Under the pieces are notes generated by a model. It did not search any database, had not been told where the DNA came from, and saw only the letters and a program-made list of their open reading frames with translations. 64,000 nucleotides of DNA from positions 186,001 to 250,000 of the forward strand of contig CAJTDN010000007.1 of assembly GCA_910574865.1 (NCBI GenBank), in the 5' to 3' direction. Made by a program: the position numbers and the translations under genes. Below are positions 18,208-26,450 of the stretch, one piece after another. Source of the DNA: Lachnospiraceae bacterium (GTDB lineage: Bacteria; Bacillota; Clostridia; Lachnospirales; Lachnospiraceae). Numbering within the stretch: the stretch's first letter is position 1; each line of letters opens with the position of its first letter.

Positions 18208-19491
18208 ATGCAGGAGCGTATCGTATCGAAGAACGAGGCGGGGCAGCGGCTCGACAAATTGCTGGCAAAATATTTGAAGTTCGCGCCGCAAGGCTTCCTC
18301 TATAAAATGTTGAGAAAAAAGAACATCACGCTGAACGCGAAGAAAGCCTGCGGCTCGGAAAAGGTGGAGGCGGGGGACGTGGTCCGCTTCTTCCTTTCCG
18401 ACGAGACATTGGAAAAGTTCACGGGAAATTCCCCCGTGCTTCCCCCGCCGACAAAGATTCCGGCAAAAGGGGAACACCTACCGGACGGGCTTTCGTCGAA
18501 TGGCAGTTTCATGGCGGACGGGCTTTCGTCGTACAAAAGTTTCACGTCCGCCATCGTCTACGAGGATGAACATGTCTTGTTTTTAAACAAGCCGGCCGGC
18601 ATGTTGTCGCAGAGGGCAACGGAAAAAGACGTTTCCGCCGTGGAACTGTTGATTTCGTATTTGTTGGAATCGGGGCAGTTAGACGAAAGAGAATTACAAA
18701 CCTTCCGGCCCTCGGTCTGCAACCGGCTGGACCGCAACACGAGCGGGCTTCTGGCGGCGGGAAAGTCGCTTGCCGGCCTGCAGGAGCTGAGCCGCTTTTT
18801 TAAGGAACGCTCCATCAATAAATATTACCTATGCCTGGTTTCCGGACGAATCGACAGGGGGCAAAGGATAGACGGCTGGCTGGAGAAAGATGGAAGGACG
18901 AACAAAGTGCAGGTTTATACGGAAGAACGGACGGGCCGTGACAAGATTTGTACCGAATACGTGCCGCTTGCGAATTCCCCGGTGGGCACGGGGCAAACGC
19001 CCGGCAGGCAGGGAGGACGTGCATCCTGGCAAACGCCCGGACATACGCCGTCCGCCCCGCAAGGGCATGCGGCAAGGGAAGACTTGGGACACATGGGGGA
19101 GGCCACGCTTTTGCGGGTGCACCTGGTCACCGGGAAGCCCCACCAGATCCGTGCGCACCTTTCGTCCATCGGGCATCCGATTATCGGGGACTACAAATAT
19201 GGAAACCGAAAAATAAACGACCGTTACCGTGACGCGTACGGCCTTTGCTCCCAGCTTTTACACGCGTACGCGCTCGTGATGCCACGGACGGACGGCCCGC
19301 TTGCCCGCCTTTCCGGCAGGACGTTCACGGCCGAAGTGCCAGAATTGTTCCGGACAATTTATGAGGACCGGACATGGGAGGCAAGTGCATGCAATCAATT
19401 TATTTTAACGGAGGAAGGTCAACATGGGGACATGGAATTCCAGGGGTCTTCGCGGCTCCACCTTGGAGGACTTGCTAAATCGCACGAATGA
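18208..19491 (+). CDS. RluA-family pseudouridine synthase with insertions
   Basis: A 427-residue, S4-containing enzyme (N-terminus EAGQRLDKLLAKYLKFAPQG) with the catalytic core VCNRLDRNTSGLLAAGKS and the late GKPHQIRAHLSSIGHPIIGD. This is the RluA/RluC/RluD fold. Two features are odd: a tandem 11-residue repeat after the S4 domain and a Gly/Pro/His-rich insert (about residues 250-292) between the core strands. Its last 68 nt overlap the start of recU in another frame, a large overlap that may reflect loss of an earlier stop. The target RNA cannot be named. Confidence 0.87.
   Translation: MQERIVSKNEAGQRLDKLLAKYLKFAPQGFLYKMLRKKNITLNAKKACGSEKVEAGDVVRFFLSDETLEKFTGNSPVLPPPTKIPAKGEHLPDGLSSNGSFMADGLSSYKSFTSAIVYEDEHVLFLNKPAGMLSQRATEKDVSAVELLISYLLESGQLDERELQTFRPSVCNRLDRNTSGLLAAGKSLAGLQELSRFFKERSINKYYLCLVSGRIDRGQRIDGWLEKDGRTNKVQVYTEERTGRDKICTEYVPLANSPVGTGQTPGRQGGRASWQTPGHTPSAPQGHAAREDLGHMGEATLLRVHLVTGKPHQIRAHLSSIGHPIIGDYKYGNRKINDRYRDAYGLCSQLLHAYALVMPRTDGPLARLSGRTFTAEVPELFRTIYEDRTWEASACNQFILTEEGQHGDMEFQGSSRLHLGGLAKSHE
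18481..18546 (+). repeat. Tandem 33-bp coding repeat
   Basis: Two units (18481-18513 and 18514-18546) share CGGACGGGCTTTCGTCG and encode DGLSS...SF in the RluA-family protein. The pattern fits a recent in-frame duplication. Confidence 0.8.
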
Positions 19492-20017
19492 GCATTACGA
19501 GGAAAAGGGGCTGGCCTTGATCCAGAAAATCCCCACCCCGATTACCCCCGTGCAGATTGACAAGGAACACCGCCACATCACGCTGGCTTATTTTGACAAA
19601 ATAAGCACGGTGGACTATATCGGGGCGGTGCAGGGAATTCCCGTCTGCTTTGATGCCAAGGAATGCTCGACCGACACGTTTCCTTTGCAAAACATTCACG
19701 AACACCAGGTGGCGTTCATGGAAAAATTTGAAAGACAGGGCGGCATTTCCTTTTTGATAATCTACTATGGCGGCAAGGACGCCTTGTACTACATGCGGTT
19801 CCAGGAAATGAAGAAATTCTGGGACAGGGCGCTTGGCGGGGGCAGGAAAAGCTTCCGCTTCGAGGAACTTCGTCCCGAATACTTCGTGTCCTGGAAGCAC
19901 GGCGCTTTCATTCCTTACTTGAACTATATACAGAAGGACTTGGATGACAGGGAAGAAGAAAAGCGACAAGGGATTGACATTCCCGGGGAAACTTCGTATA
20001 ATAATCAAGGCTTTTAA
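19424..20017 (+). CDS. recU: Holliday junction resolvase RecU
   Basis: A 197-residue endonuclease that cuts four-way junctions in Gram-positive bacteria. Family motifs: WNSRGLRGSTLEDLLNRTNEHY, LIQKIPTPITPVQ, the catalytic core YIGAVQGIPVCFDAKECST and LHNIH-like QNIHEHQVAFM. The ATG at 19424 follows GGAGGAAGG. The gene starts inside the RluA-family gene. The last codons contain a strong promoter (19974-20002) for the histidine genes. RecU is often paired with a class A PBP gene, but none is next to it here. Confidence 0.93.
   Translation: MGTWNSRGLRGSTLEDLLNRTNEHYEEKGLALIQKIPTPITPVQIDKEHRHITLAYFDKISTVDYIGAVQGIPVCFDAKECSTDTFPLQNIHEHQVAFMEKFERQGGISFLIIYYGGKDALYYMRFQEMKKFWDRALGGGRKSFRFEELRPEYFVSWKHGAFIPYLNYIQKDLDDREEEKRQGIDIPGETSYNNQGF
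19974..20002 (+). promoter_or_regulatory. Promoter of hisZ-hisG
   Basis: TTGACA (19974-19979), 17-nt spacer, TATAAT (19997-20002): a perfect sigma-A match inside the recU 3' end. The leader to hisZ is about 88 nt and holds a TGCCG-TTCG-CGGCA hairpin (20040-20053). No T-box or other attenuator features were seen. Confidence 0.8.
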
Positions 20018-20096
20018 TGTATTAGCGTGTTAAAGTGGCTGCCGTTCGCGGCACTTGGAATACAAGTGAATCATGGTGAAAGGAATAAGACTATAA

Positions 20097-21353
20097 ATGG
20101 AACAGAAATTACATACGCCGGAAGGCGTGAGAGATATCTGCCACATGGAATGCAAAAGGAAACTGGCCGTTTCCAAGAAATTGCAGGACACCTTGCATTT
20201 GTATGGATACCAGGACATACAGACTCCGACCTTTGAATTTTTTGACGTGTTCCGGAAGGAAATAGGGACGATTTCCACGCGGGAGCTCTACAAGTTTTTT
20301 GACAAGGAAGGAAACACGCTGGTGCTGCGTCCCGATTTTACGCCTTCCATCGCGCGGGCGGCGGCGACGTTGTTTACGGACGAAGAGTTCCCGGTGCGGC
20401 TTTGCTATGCCGGAAACACCTTCATCAACCATTCCAGCTACAAGGGGCATTTGAAGGAGAGCACCCAGCTCGGTGCCGAGTTGATTGGCGAAGACTCGCC
20501 GGAAGCGGACGCCGAGATGGTTGCCATGGTGATTGACGGCCTGCGCTCGGTAGGACTTGAGAAGTTCCAGGTCAACATCGGGCACGTGGACTTCATACAC
20601 GGCCTGGCGGAGTCGGCCGGACTGTCTCCGGAATCGACGGAGCAGGTATACACGCTGATTGCCAACCGCAATTATTTCGGCGTGGAGGAGGTTCTTTTGG
20701 AAGAAAAGGCCGCCCCCGACGTGTTGGAAGCCTTTCGCTTGCTGCCGGACCTGCTCGGGGACGTGGAAATCCTGGACATTGCCCGGGAGGCCGCGCCAAA
20801 CGACCCTGCCAGGCAGGCGGTCGCCCGTTTGGAGGCGATTCACAAAATCTTGAAGGTGTATGGCGTGGAAGATTTTGTGACATACGACCTGAGCATGAGC
20901 GGGAGCTACGGATATTACAGCGGCATCATTTTCCGCGCGTACACGTACGGAACCGGGGATGCCGTCGTGCGCGGCGGACGCTACGACCACATGTTGGAGA
21001 AGTTCGGAAAAAACACGCCGTCCATCGGGTTCGGCATTTTGCTCGACGACCTGCTCGGCGCCATGAGCCGGCAGAAAATCCAAATCGCGACCGCCTCGAA
21101 CAATCTCATCGTCTATGACGGGAAAACGCAAAAATGGGCGCTTTCCCTGGCCAAGGACTTCCGTTCCAAGGGAAAATGCATCGAACTTTTGAAGCGAAAG
21201 GAAACGGACACGAAAGAGGATTTCGTGGAATACGGGAAACGTACACAAGCGTTTTGCATATTGGAATTGAAGGACGAGGACAATATCCGCATGATCAACC
21301 TGTATAGTGGGCAGGAAAGAACCTTGCATGTGAAAAAGGGGGGCGTGGAATGA
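20097..21353 (+). CDS. hisZ: ATP phosphoribosyltransferase regulatory subunit HisZ
   Basis: A 418-residue HisRS-like protein without aminoacylation activity that partners the short HisG in the first step of histidine synthesis. HisRS-type motifs are visible: TPEGVRDICHMEC, the motif 2 region LVLRPDFTPSIARAAA, and RGGRYDHML with SIGFGILLDDLL at the motif 3 end. The length is typical. It overlaps hisG by ATGA, and HisZ plus a short HisG is the expected pair. Confidence 0.93.
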   Translation: MEQKLHTPEGVRDICHMECKRKLAVSKKLQDTLHLYGYQDIQTPTFEFFDVFRKEIGTISTRELYKFFDKEGNTLVLRPDFTPSIARAAATLFTDEEFPVRLCYAGNTFINHSSYKGHLKESTQLGAELIGEDSPEADAEMVAMVIDGLRSVGLEKFQVNIGHVDFIHGLAESAGLSPESTEQVYTLIANRNYFGVEEVLLEEKAAPDVLEAFRLLPDLLGDVEILDIAREAAPNDPARQAVARLEAIHKILKVYGVEDFVTYDLSMSGSYGYYSGIIFRAYTYGTGDAVVRGGRYDHMLEKFGKNTPSIGFGILLDDLLGAMSRQKIQIATASNNLIVYDGKTQKWALSLAKDFRSKGKCIELLKRKETDTKEDFVEYGKRTQAFCILELKDEDNIRMINLYSGQERTLHVKKGGVE

Positions 21354-22000
21354 ACTATTTGACATTTGCCCTGACAAAAGGGAGATTGGCCAAGAAGACG
21401 CTGGAAATGTTGGAAAGTTTGGGAATTACCTGCGAGGAAATGAAAGAGAAGGATTCGCGTAAGTTGATTTTCGTAAACGAGGAATTAAAATTAAAGTTTT
21501 TCCTTGCCAAGGGTCCGGACGTGCCGACCTACGTGGAGTATGGCGCGGCGGATATCGGAGTGGTAGGGCGCGACACCATCGTGGAGGAAAACCGCAAGGT
21601 GCACGAAGTCTTGGACCTCGGCTTTGGAAAATGCCGGATGTGCGTATGCGGCCACGAGGACGCGCGCGAACTTTTGAAGCACCGCGAGCTAATCCGGGTG
21701 GCAACCAAGTACCCGAACATAGCCAAGGATTATTTTTATAATAAAAGACACCAGACGGTGGAAATCATCAAGATGAACGGCTCCATCGAACTGGCGCCAA
21801 TCGTCGGGCTGTCAGAAGTCATCGTGGACATCGTGGAGACGGGTTCCACCTTAAGGGAAAATGGGCTCGTGGTATTGGAGGAAGTGTGCCCCTTGTCCGC
21901 CCGCATGATTGTCAACCCGGTCAGCATGCGGATGGAAAACGAGCGGGTCAAGGAACTGATTGGCGGCCTCCGTAACGTGGTGGCCGAGGCGGACACGTGA
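21350..22000 (+). CDS. hisG: ATP phosphoribosyltransferase, short form
   Basis: A 216-residue HisG catalysing ATP + PRPP to phosphoribosyl-ATP. It begins NYLTFALTKGRLAKKTLEML and carries the PRPP-binding DIVETGSTLRENGLVVLEEV. It lacks the C-terminal regulatory domain of long HisG, so it needs HisZ, which lies directly upstream. The stop is followed by a 124-nt gap with a hairpin before hisD. Confidence 0.95.
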   Translation: MNYLTFALTKGRLAKKTLEMLESLGITCEEMKEKDSRKLIFVNEELKLKFFLAKGPDVPTYVEYGAADIGVVGRDTIVEENRKVHEVLDLGFGKCRMCVCGHEDARELLKHRELIRVATKYPNIAKDYFYNKRHQTVEIIKMNGSIELAPIVGLSEVIVDIVETGSTLRENGLVVLEEVCPLSARMIVNPVSMRMENERVKELIGGLRNVVAEADT

Positions 22001-22034
22001 TTTGGATCAAAAAGACGGGCACGAAATACTTGAC

Positions 22035-22078
22035 GCGCCGCCTTGTAAGCTCGAGAGAACCTCGCTAAGCGGCGGTGC
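22035..22078 (+). other. Hairpin between hisG and hisD
   Basis: GCGCCGCC (22035-22042) pairs with GGCGGTGC (22071-22078, one G-T pair) across 28 nt. A CAC-GTAA-GTG hairpin followed by AAATAGCGAAAAG comes after it (22087-22110) and partly resembles the hairpin family described between hisD and hisB. No T-run is present. Confidence 0.4.
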
Positions 22079-22124
22079 ATGCATCTCACGTAAGTGCAAA
22101 TAGCGAAAAGAGGGTAAGAAAAAT

Positions 22125-23420
22125 ATGAGAATTGAGACGTTGGACGAATCGACAAAGAGTCATTTGTTAAAGGAACTGCTTCGCCGCAGCCCCGACAATT
22201 ACGGCAAGTACGAGGCGGGCGTGCAGGAAATCTTAAGCAACGTGCGCGAAAAACGGGACGAGGCCGTCTTTGCCTATACGGAAAAATTTGACGGGGTGAA
22301 GCTAAGCGCAAAAAATGTCAAGGTGACGGAAGAGGAGATTGCCGAGGCCTACGAAAAGGTGGACGAAGGGCTTTTGCAAGTCATCCGCAAGGCCTTGAAA
22401 AATATTGAGGATTATCACGCCAAGCAGATGCAGTACAGCTGGTTTGACAGCAAGCCGGACGGGACGATGTTGGGGCAGAAGGTGACCCCGCTGTGGCGGG
22501 TCGGGGTCTACGTTCCCGGCGGGAAGGCGGTCTATCCGTCCTCGGTCTTGATGAACATCGTGCCGGCGAAGGTGGCAGGCGTGAATGAAATCGTCATGGT
22601 GACGCCGCCGGGAAAGGATGGCAAGGTTTGCCCGACGACGCTGGTCGCCGCCAAGGAGGCGGGGGCCGACGTGGTGTACAAGGTGGGCGGGGCGCAGGCC
22701 GTCGCCGCGCTGGCCTATGGAACCGAAAGCATTCCCAAGGTGGACAAAATCGTCGGGCCGGGCAACATTTACGTGGCATTGGCGAAAAAGGCGGTTTACG
22801 GACACGTCAGCATCGACTCTATCGCCGGGCCGAGCGAAATCCTCGTCCTGGCCGACGAGACGGCAAATCCCCGCTACGTGGCGGCCGATTTGCTTTCCCA
22901 GGCCGAGCATGACGAGCTGGCCAGCGCCATCCTCGTCACTACGAGCCGGAAATTGGCACAACAAGTGTCCGTGGAGGTCGACGGGTTCGTCAAGGTGCTT
23001 TCGCGGGCGGAAATCATCAAGAAGTCGCTGGAAAATTACGGGCATATTTTGGTCGCGGACAATTTGGAGGACGCAATCGACGCGGTCAACGAGATTGCCT
23101 CGGAGCATTTGGAAATCATGACCGCCGACCCGTACCAGGTGATGATGAAGGTGAGAAACGCCGGCGCCATTTTCATCGGGGAATACAGCAGCGAGCCGCT
23201 GGGGGATTATTTCGCCGGACCGAACCATATTTTGCCGACGAACGGGACGGCCAAGTTTTTCTCGCCGCTTTCCGTCGACGATTTCCTGAAAAAATCCAGT
23301 CTCATCGCCTATTCACGGGAGGCTTTGGAGAAGGTGCACGAAGATATCGAGCGGTTTGCGAAAGCCGAACAATTGACCGCGCACGCGAATTCCATCGAAG
23401 TTCGATTCGCCCGAAAGTAA
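22125..23420 (+). CDS. hisD: Histidinol dehydrogenase
   Basis: A 431-residue zinc enzyme performing the last two NAD-dependent oxidations from histidinol to histidine. Conserved blocks include PLWRVGVYVPGGKAVYPSS, GPGNIYVALAK, IDSIAGPSEILVLAD, the zinc/catalytic QAEHDELA and the late YFAGPNHILPTNGTA. The length is normal. AGAGGGTAAG precedes the ATG. After the stop comes a repeat-filled gap of 309 nt; the last bases of the gene (23409-23422) recur exactly at 23594-23607. Confidence 0.96.
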   Translation: MRIETLDESTKSHLLKELLRRSPDNYGKYEAGVQEILSNVREKRDEAVFAYTEKFDGVKLSAKNVKVTEEEIAEAYEKVDEGLLQVIRKALKNIEDYHAKQMQYSWFDSKPDGTMLGQKVTPLWRVGVYVPGGKAVYPSSVLMNIVPAKVAGVNEIVMVTPPGKDGKVCPTTLVAAKEAGADVVYKVGGAQAVAALAYGTESIPKVDKIVGPGNIYVALAKKAVYGHVSIDSIAGPSEILVLADETANPRYVAADLLSQAEHDELASAILVTTSRKLAQQVSVEVDGFVKVLSRAEIIKKSLENYGHILVADNLEDAIDAVNEIASEHLEIMTADPYQVMMKVRNAGAIFIGEYSSEPLGDYFAGPNHILPTNGTAKFFSPLSVDDFLKKSSLIAYSREALEKVHEDIERFAKAEQLTAHANSIEVRFARK

Positions 23421-23434
23421 CTGGCATTGAACGC

Positions 23435-23464
23435 TTAACGAGCACAAAAGTGCGGGTTTAGCGA
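23435..23464 (+). repeat. Hairpin element A
   Basis: TTAACGA, stem GCAC, loop AAAA, stem GTGC, GGG, TTTAGCGA: 30 nt of the same layout as the elements at 23551 and 23661 but with a different stem. Confidence 0.7.
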
Positions 23465-23526
23465 GAAAGCCCATCCCGAAACTTGGCGAGGTATTTTACG
23501 AGCCTAGTTGAGTGGATGTTGCATTG

Positions 23527-23594
23527 TTAGTGCGAGGGCGTTCTTTGAGATTAACGAGGCCGCAAGGCCGAATTTAGCGAAAAGAACTTCCTTG
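23527..23594 (+). repeat. 68-bp direct repeat, copy 1
   Basis: Identical to 23637-23704, 110 bp away. It starts TTAGTGCGAGGGCG and ends AAAGAACTTCCTTG. GTTCTT near the start pairs with AAGAAC near the end, and the hairpin element TTAACGA-GGCC-GCAA-GGCC-GAA-TTTAGCGA lies at 23551-23580. Confidence 0.95.
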
Positions 23595-23636
23595 CCCGAA
23601 AGTAACTTTGCGAATCCGAGCATAGAGAGGATGAGC

Positions 23637-23704
23637 TTAGTGCGAGGGCGTTCTTTGAGATTAACGAGGCCGCAAGGCCGAATTTAGCGAAAAGAACTTC
23701 CTTG
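23637..23704 (+). repeat. 68-bp direct repeat, copy 2
   Basis: Exact second copy; its hairpin element is at 23661-23690. The two copies are separated by 42 nt that begin with CCCGAAAGTAACT, the sequence at the end of hisD. Confidence 0.95.
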
Positions 23705-23729
23705 ATAAAATAAGAAGCGAGGATTGACC

Positions 23730-24320
23730 ATGCAGCAAAGAAAGGCAGAGTGCGGAAGAAGCACGAAGGAAACCAACATCACGCTCTCCATCAACCTGGA
23801 CGGGAGCGGAAAGAACCTCATTGACACGGGCATCCCTTTTTTCGACCACATGCTGGACGGTTTCGCCCGCCACGGCTTGTTCGACCTGGAGGTCAAGGTG
23901 ATCGGGGATTTGGACGTGGACTGCCACCACACGGTGGAGGATACCGGCATCGTGCTAGGACAGGCCATTTTAAAGGCACTAGGTGGGAAGGCGGGAATCC
24001 GACGTTATGGGCATTTCCTATTGCCCATGGACGAAGTGCTGGCCTTGTGCGCGATTGACTTGTCGGGCCGTCCGTACCTGAAATATGACGCGCCGTTCAC
24101 GGTGGAACGCCTCGGGGGGCTGGACGTGGAGATGGTCCGGGAATTTTTCTACGCCGTCAGCTATAGCGCGCAGATGAACCTGCATTTGAAAATCTTGGAC
24201 GGCGGCAACAACCATCACATGGCGGAGGCCTTGTTCAAGGCGTTTGGAAAGACGTTGGACATGGCGACCATGGTAGAACCAAGAATCAAGGACGTATGGT
24301 CCACGAAAGGAACGTTGTAA
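23730..24320 (+). CDS. hisB: Imidazoleglycerol-phosphate dehydratase
   Basis: A 196-residue monofunctional HisB (no phosphatase domain) that dehydrates imidazoleglycerol phosphate. The two metal-binding motifs are plain: [17 protein letters not shown] with [11 protein letters not shown], and [13 protein letters not shown] near the C-terminus. The ATG at 23730 follows AGCGAGG; a second in-frame start lies 6 nt upstream. A 52-nt gap leads to the HisIE fusion. Confidence 0.95.
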   Translation: MQQRKAECGRSTKETNITLSINLDGSGKNLIDTGIPFFDHMLDGFARHGLFDLEVKVIGDLDVDCHHTVEDTGIVLGQAILKALGGKAGIRRYGHFLLPMDEVLALCAIDLSGRPYLKYDAPFTVERLGGLDVEMVREFFYAVSYSAQMNLHLKILDGGNNHHMAEALFKAFGKTLDMATMVEPRIKDVWSTKGTL

Positions 24321-24372
24321 GTGTCCAAAACATGTACACGAAATGCTCATTGTAGTGGAAAGGGAATATGAC

Positions 24373-25656
24373 ATGAGTTATAAACGATTGACACCATGTA
24401 TTTTTATAGAAAAAGGAAAGGCCATCAAATGGTTTGACGACCACACGGTGGTGTCCGACGACGTGGTCGCCCTCGCCAAGAGTTACGGGGAGCACGGCGC
24501 GGACGAATTGTTGGTTTTTGACTTGTCGGACAATGACAAGGAGCATGACCAGGCAATCGGCATCTTGAAAAAAATCAACCGGGTCATCGGCATCCCGGTG
24601 ACGGCGGGCGGGAACATTCATCGTCTGGAGGATGTCAAGAAAATCCTTTACGCCGGGGCCAAACGGGCGATGCTCAACCTCGCCAAGACGGATTCGGAAA
24701 ACTTGATCGAGGAGGTATCGGCAAGATTTGGGAAGGCGAAGATTGCCGTGTCGTTAAACGACTTTGACACCTTGTTCAAAAAGCACCACTGTGTGGAAAA
24801 GTGCTGTTCAGAGGTGGTGTTCATGCACCGGCTGGACTTGAATTCCGTGGAATACCTCACGGAGATGCCCTGCGTGGTTTTGACGGACACGATGGAGCAG
24901 TCGGAAATTTTGAAAATCCTCAAGTCGGATCGGGTCAAGGGTGTTTCCGGGATGTTCGTAAGCCATCAGGACATGGATTTTAACGAGTTCAAGGAGATTT
25001 GTGCCGTGGAAGGCATCCACATGACCTCCTTTGAAAGCATTTTGGACTTTTCAGAACTGAAGACGGACGAACATGGACTGGTTCCCGTCATCGCACAGGA
25101 TTACCAGACCAAGGACGTCCTGATGCTGGCCTACATGAACGAGGAGGCTTTCGAGCACACGGTGAAGAGCGGACGGATGACGTACTATAGCCGCAGCCGC
25201 AAGCAGCAGTGGGTCAAGGGCGAGACTTCCGGGCATTTCCAGTACGTGAAAAGCCTGACGGTGGATTGTGACAAGGACACGCTTCTGGCAAAGGTGGAAC
25301 AAATCGGAGCCGCCTGTCACACCGGCAACCGCACCTGCTTTTTCCAAACCATCATCGGCAACGACGCGGAAAACAAGAATCCCCAGCGCATCCTGGAGTC
25401 CGTGTATCGGACAATCCAGGACCGCAAAGAACACCCGAAGGAAGGGTCGTATACGAATTATTTGTTTGACAAGGGCATTGACAAGATTTTAAAAAAAGTG
25501 GGAGAGGAAGCGACGGAAATCGTCATCGCGGCCAAAAACCCCGACCCGGAGGAAATCAAGTACGAGATTTCGGATTTCCTCTATCACGCCATGGTACTGA
25601 TGGTGGAAAAGGGTGTCACGTGGGACGACGTGGCCGAGGAACTGGCGAACCGATAA
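24373..25656 (+). CDS. hisIE: HisIE with an N-terminal HisF/HisA-like domain
   Basis: A 427-residue fusion. Residues 1 to about 205 resemble a HisF/HisA TIM barrel ([50 protein letters not shown]), but the catalytic aspartates of HisF/HisA look lost: PCIFIE stands where PCLDVD is usual. Residues 225-335 are HisI (cyclohydrolase; [15 protein letters not shown], zinc cysteines C299, C315, C322). Residues 345-427 are HisE (pyrophosphohydrolase; [16 protein letters not shown]). I recall similar three-part proteins in Lachnospiraceae. AAAGGGA lies 7 nt before ATG 24373; 24343 is an alternative start. No genuine hisA, hisF, hisH or hisC is in the window. Confidence 0.92.
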   Translation: MSYKRLTPCIFIEKGKAIKWFDDHTVVSDDVVALAKSYGEHGADELLVFDLSDNDKEHDQAIGILKKINRVIGIPVTAGGNIHRLEDVKKILYAGAKRAMLNLAKTDSENLIEEVSARFGKAKIAVSLNDFDTLFKKHHCVEKCCSEVVFMHRLDLNSVEYLTEMPCVVLTDTMEQSEILKILKSDRVKGVSGMFVSHQDMDFNEFKEICAVEGIHMTSFESILDFSELKTDEHGLVPVIAQDYQTKDVLMLAYMNEEAFEHTVKSGRMTYYSRSRKQQWVKGETSGHFQYVKSLTVDCDKDTLLAKVEQIGAACHTGNRTCFFQTIIGNDAENKNPQRILESVYRTIQDRKEHPKEGSYTNYLFDKGIDKILKKVGEEATEIVIAAKNPDPEEIKYEISDFLYHAMVLMVEKGVTWDDVAEELANR

Positions 25657-25951
25657 TCCCCATGTATATGAACATAATTATGAGAACGTCCAACAAGAAG
25701 GGGTGGTGCTTTATGAAGCAGCCTGATTCCATGGATGTTGGAACAAGAACAGACGTGGCCATGCACCGACTGCGTGTTATAAAAAGCAATGCAAGGTCAT
25801 GTTGGCATCATCGGATGCCTATTAAGAATCGTTCTAAAACGAAAACGTGGGACATAAGATATGACATAGTAAAAGGACTGGCGTACGGGCCTTTATGTTT
25901 TCGGCATGCATCGACCGGGAAAACGCTGGTTTTGGCACATGGGGAGGCATT
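25657..25951 (+). other. Gap after hisIE, no supported gene
   Basis: The stretch holds a perfect 6-bp hairpin GGCATC-ATCG-GATGCC (25804-25819) without a T-run. A 91-codon open frame from 25713 has a fair ribosome site, but its composition is unlike the neighbouring genes and it runs into the next gene. No terminator was recognised. Confidence 0.6.
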
Positions 25952-26260
25952 ATGGACGATTCGGCATTGCGCAGGCAGCAATTACTGAAAGATACCAAGA
26001 GAATGTACGACAGCGGCGGCATCCCGGCGATTCATCCGAGATACCGTCATATTTACCATGACTTGTACGATGAAAATCCCACGTCGACGACGGGCAGCTT
26101 TTATTTGCGCCTGGTCATCGGAATCCTCTGTTTCGCCTGCTACGTGTGGGCGGATTACAAGGACATGACGGTGGCGGGGGTTAACAGCAGCATGATCGTA
26201 AACCAGATTGAACAACAGACGGATTTTGAGGAGGTACTGGAAACGTTTGGGGCGAAGTAG
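25952..26260 (+). CDS. Uncharacterised single-helix membrane protein
   Basis: Not recognised. The 102-residue protein has a charged N-terminal half (LRRQQLLKDTKRMYDSGG, then IHPRYRHIYHDLYDE), one membrane helix (about residues 49-68, YLRLVIGILCFACYVWADY) and a short acidic tail. GGGGAGG lies 4 nt before the ATG at 25952. A good terminator follows 8 nt after the stop, which supports a real transcript end. Confidence 0.7.
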   Translation: MDDSALRRQQLLKDTKRMYDSGGIPAIHPRYRHIYHDLYDENPTSTTGSFYLRLVIGILCFACYVWADYKDMTVAGVNSSMIVNQIEQQTDFEEVLETFGAK

Positions 26261-26268
26261 AGACAGAA

Positions 26269-26298
26269 AGTCGGATAAATCACATATCCGGCTTTTTT
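26269..26298 (+). terminator. Rho-independent terminator
   Basis: AGTCGGAT (26269-26276) pairs with ATCCGGCT (26286-26293, one G-T pair) across 9 nt, followed by a run of six T. Confidence 0.85.
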
Positions 26299-26359
26299 CA
26301 TGTTATTTTCATGGAAATCTCCCGAAATCCCATTTTATGTTGGAAATATGATTTAATAT

Positions 26360-26388
26360 TTGTATCTGTCACCAAAATCAGTTATACT
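26360..26388 (+). promoter_or_regulatory. Candidate promoter of the TIGR03960-type gene
   Basis: TTGTAT (26360-26365), 17-nt spacer, TATACT (26383-26388). The -10 runs directly into the first hairpin element. Confidence 0.55.
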
Positions 26389-26393
26389 ATACC

Positions 26394-26415
26394 TTGACGA
26401 ACGCATAAGCGTTCG
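26394..26415 (+). repeat. Hairpin element B
   Basis: TTGACGA, stem ACGC, loop ATAA, stem GCGT, TCG; the pairing extends to 7 bp (CGAACGC with GCGTTCG). The left half matches the elements between hisD and hisB; the TTTAGCGA half is missing. Confidence 0.6.
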
Positions 26416-26450
26416 CCCGCCCCGCAGGGGGGTGCCCGGGCAGGCATACC

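Larger units (their letters stand above)
23421..23729 (+). other. Repeat-rich gap between hisD and hisB
   Basis: No gene is seen. It contains one TTAACGA hairpin element (23435-23464), two exact 68-bp copies (23527-23594, 23637-23704) each holding another such element, and a 14-bp echo of the hisD 3' end. The hisB ribosome site AGCGAGG is at 23716-23722. Confidence 0.85.

Noticed and set aside
20003-20096. T-box or riboswitch for the histidine genes
   Set aside because: No T-box sequence, specifier loop or terminator/antiterminator pair was visible in this short leader.
25713-25988. 91-codon open frame after hisIE with a fair ribosome site
   Set aside because: It is rich in Trp, His, Cys and Arg with codon use unlike the neighbours, has no recognisable motif and runs 37 nt into the better-supported gene at 25952.
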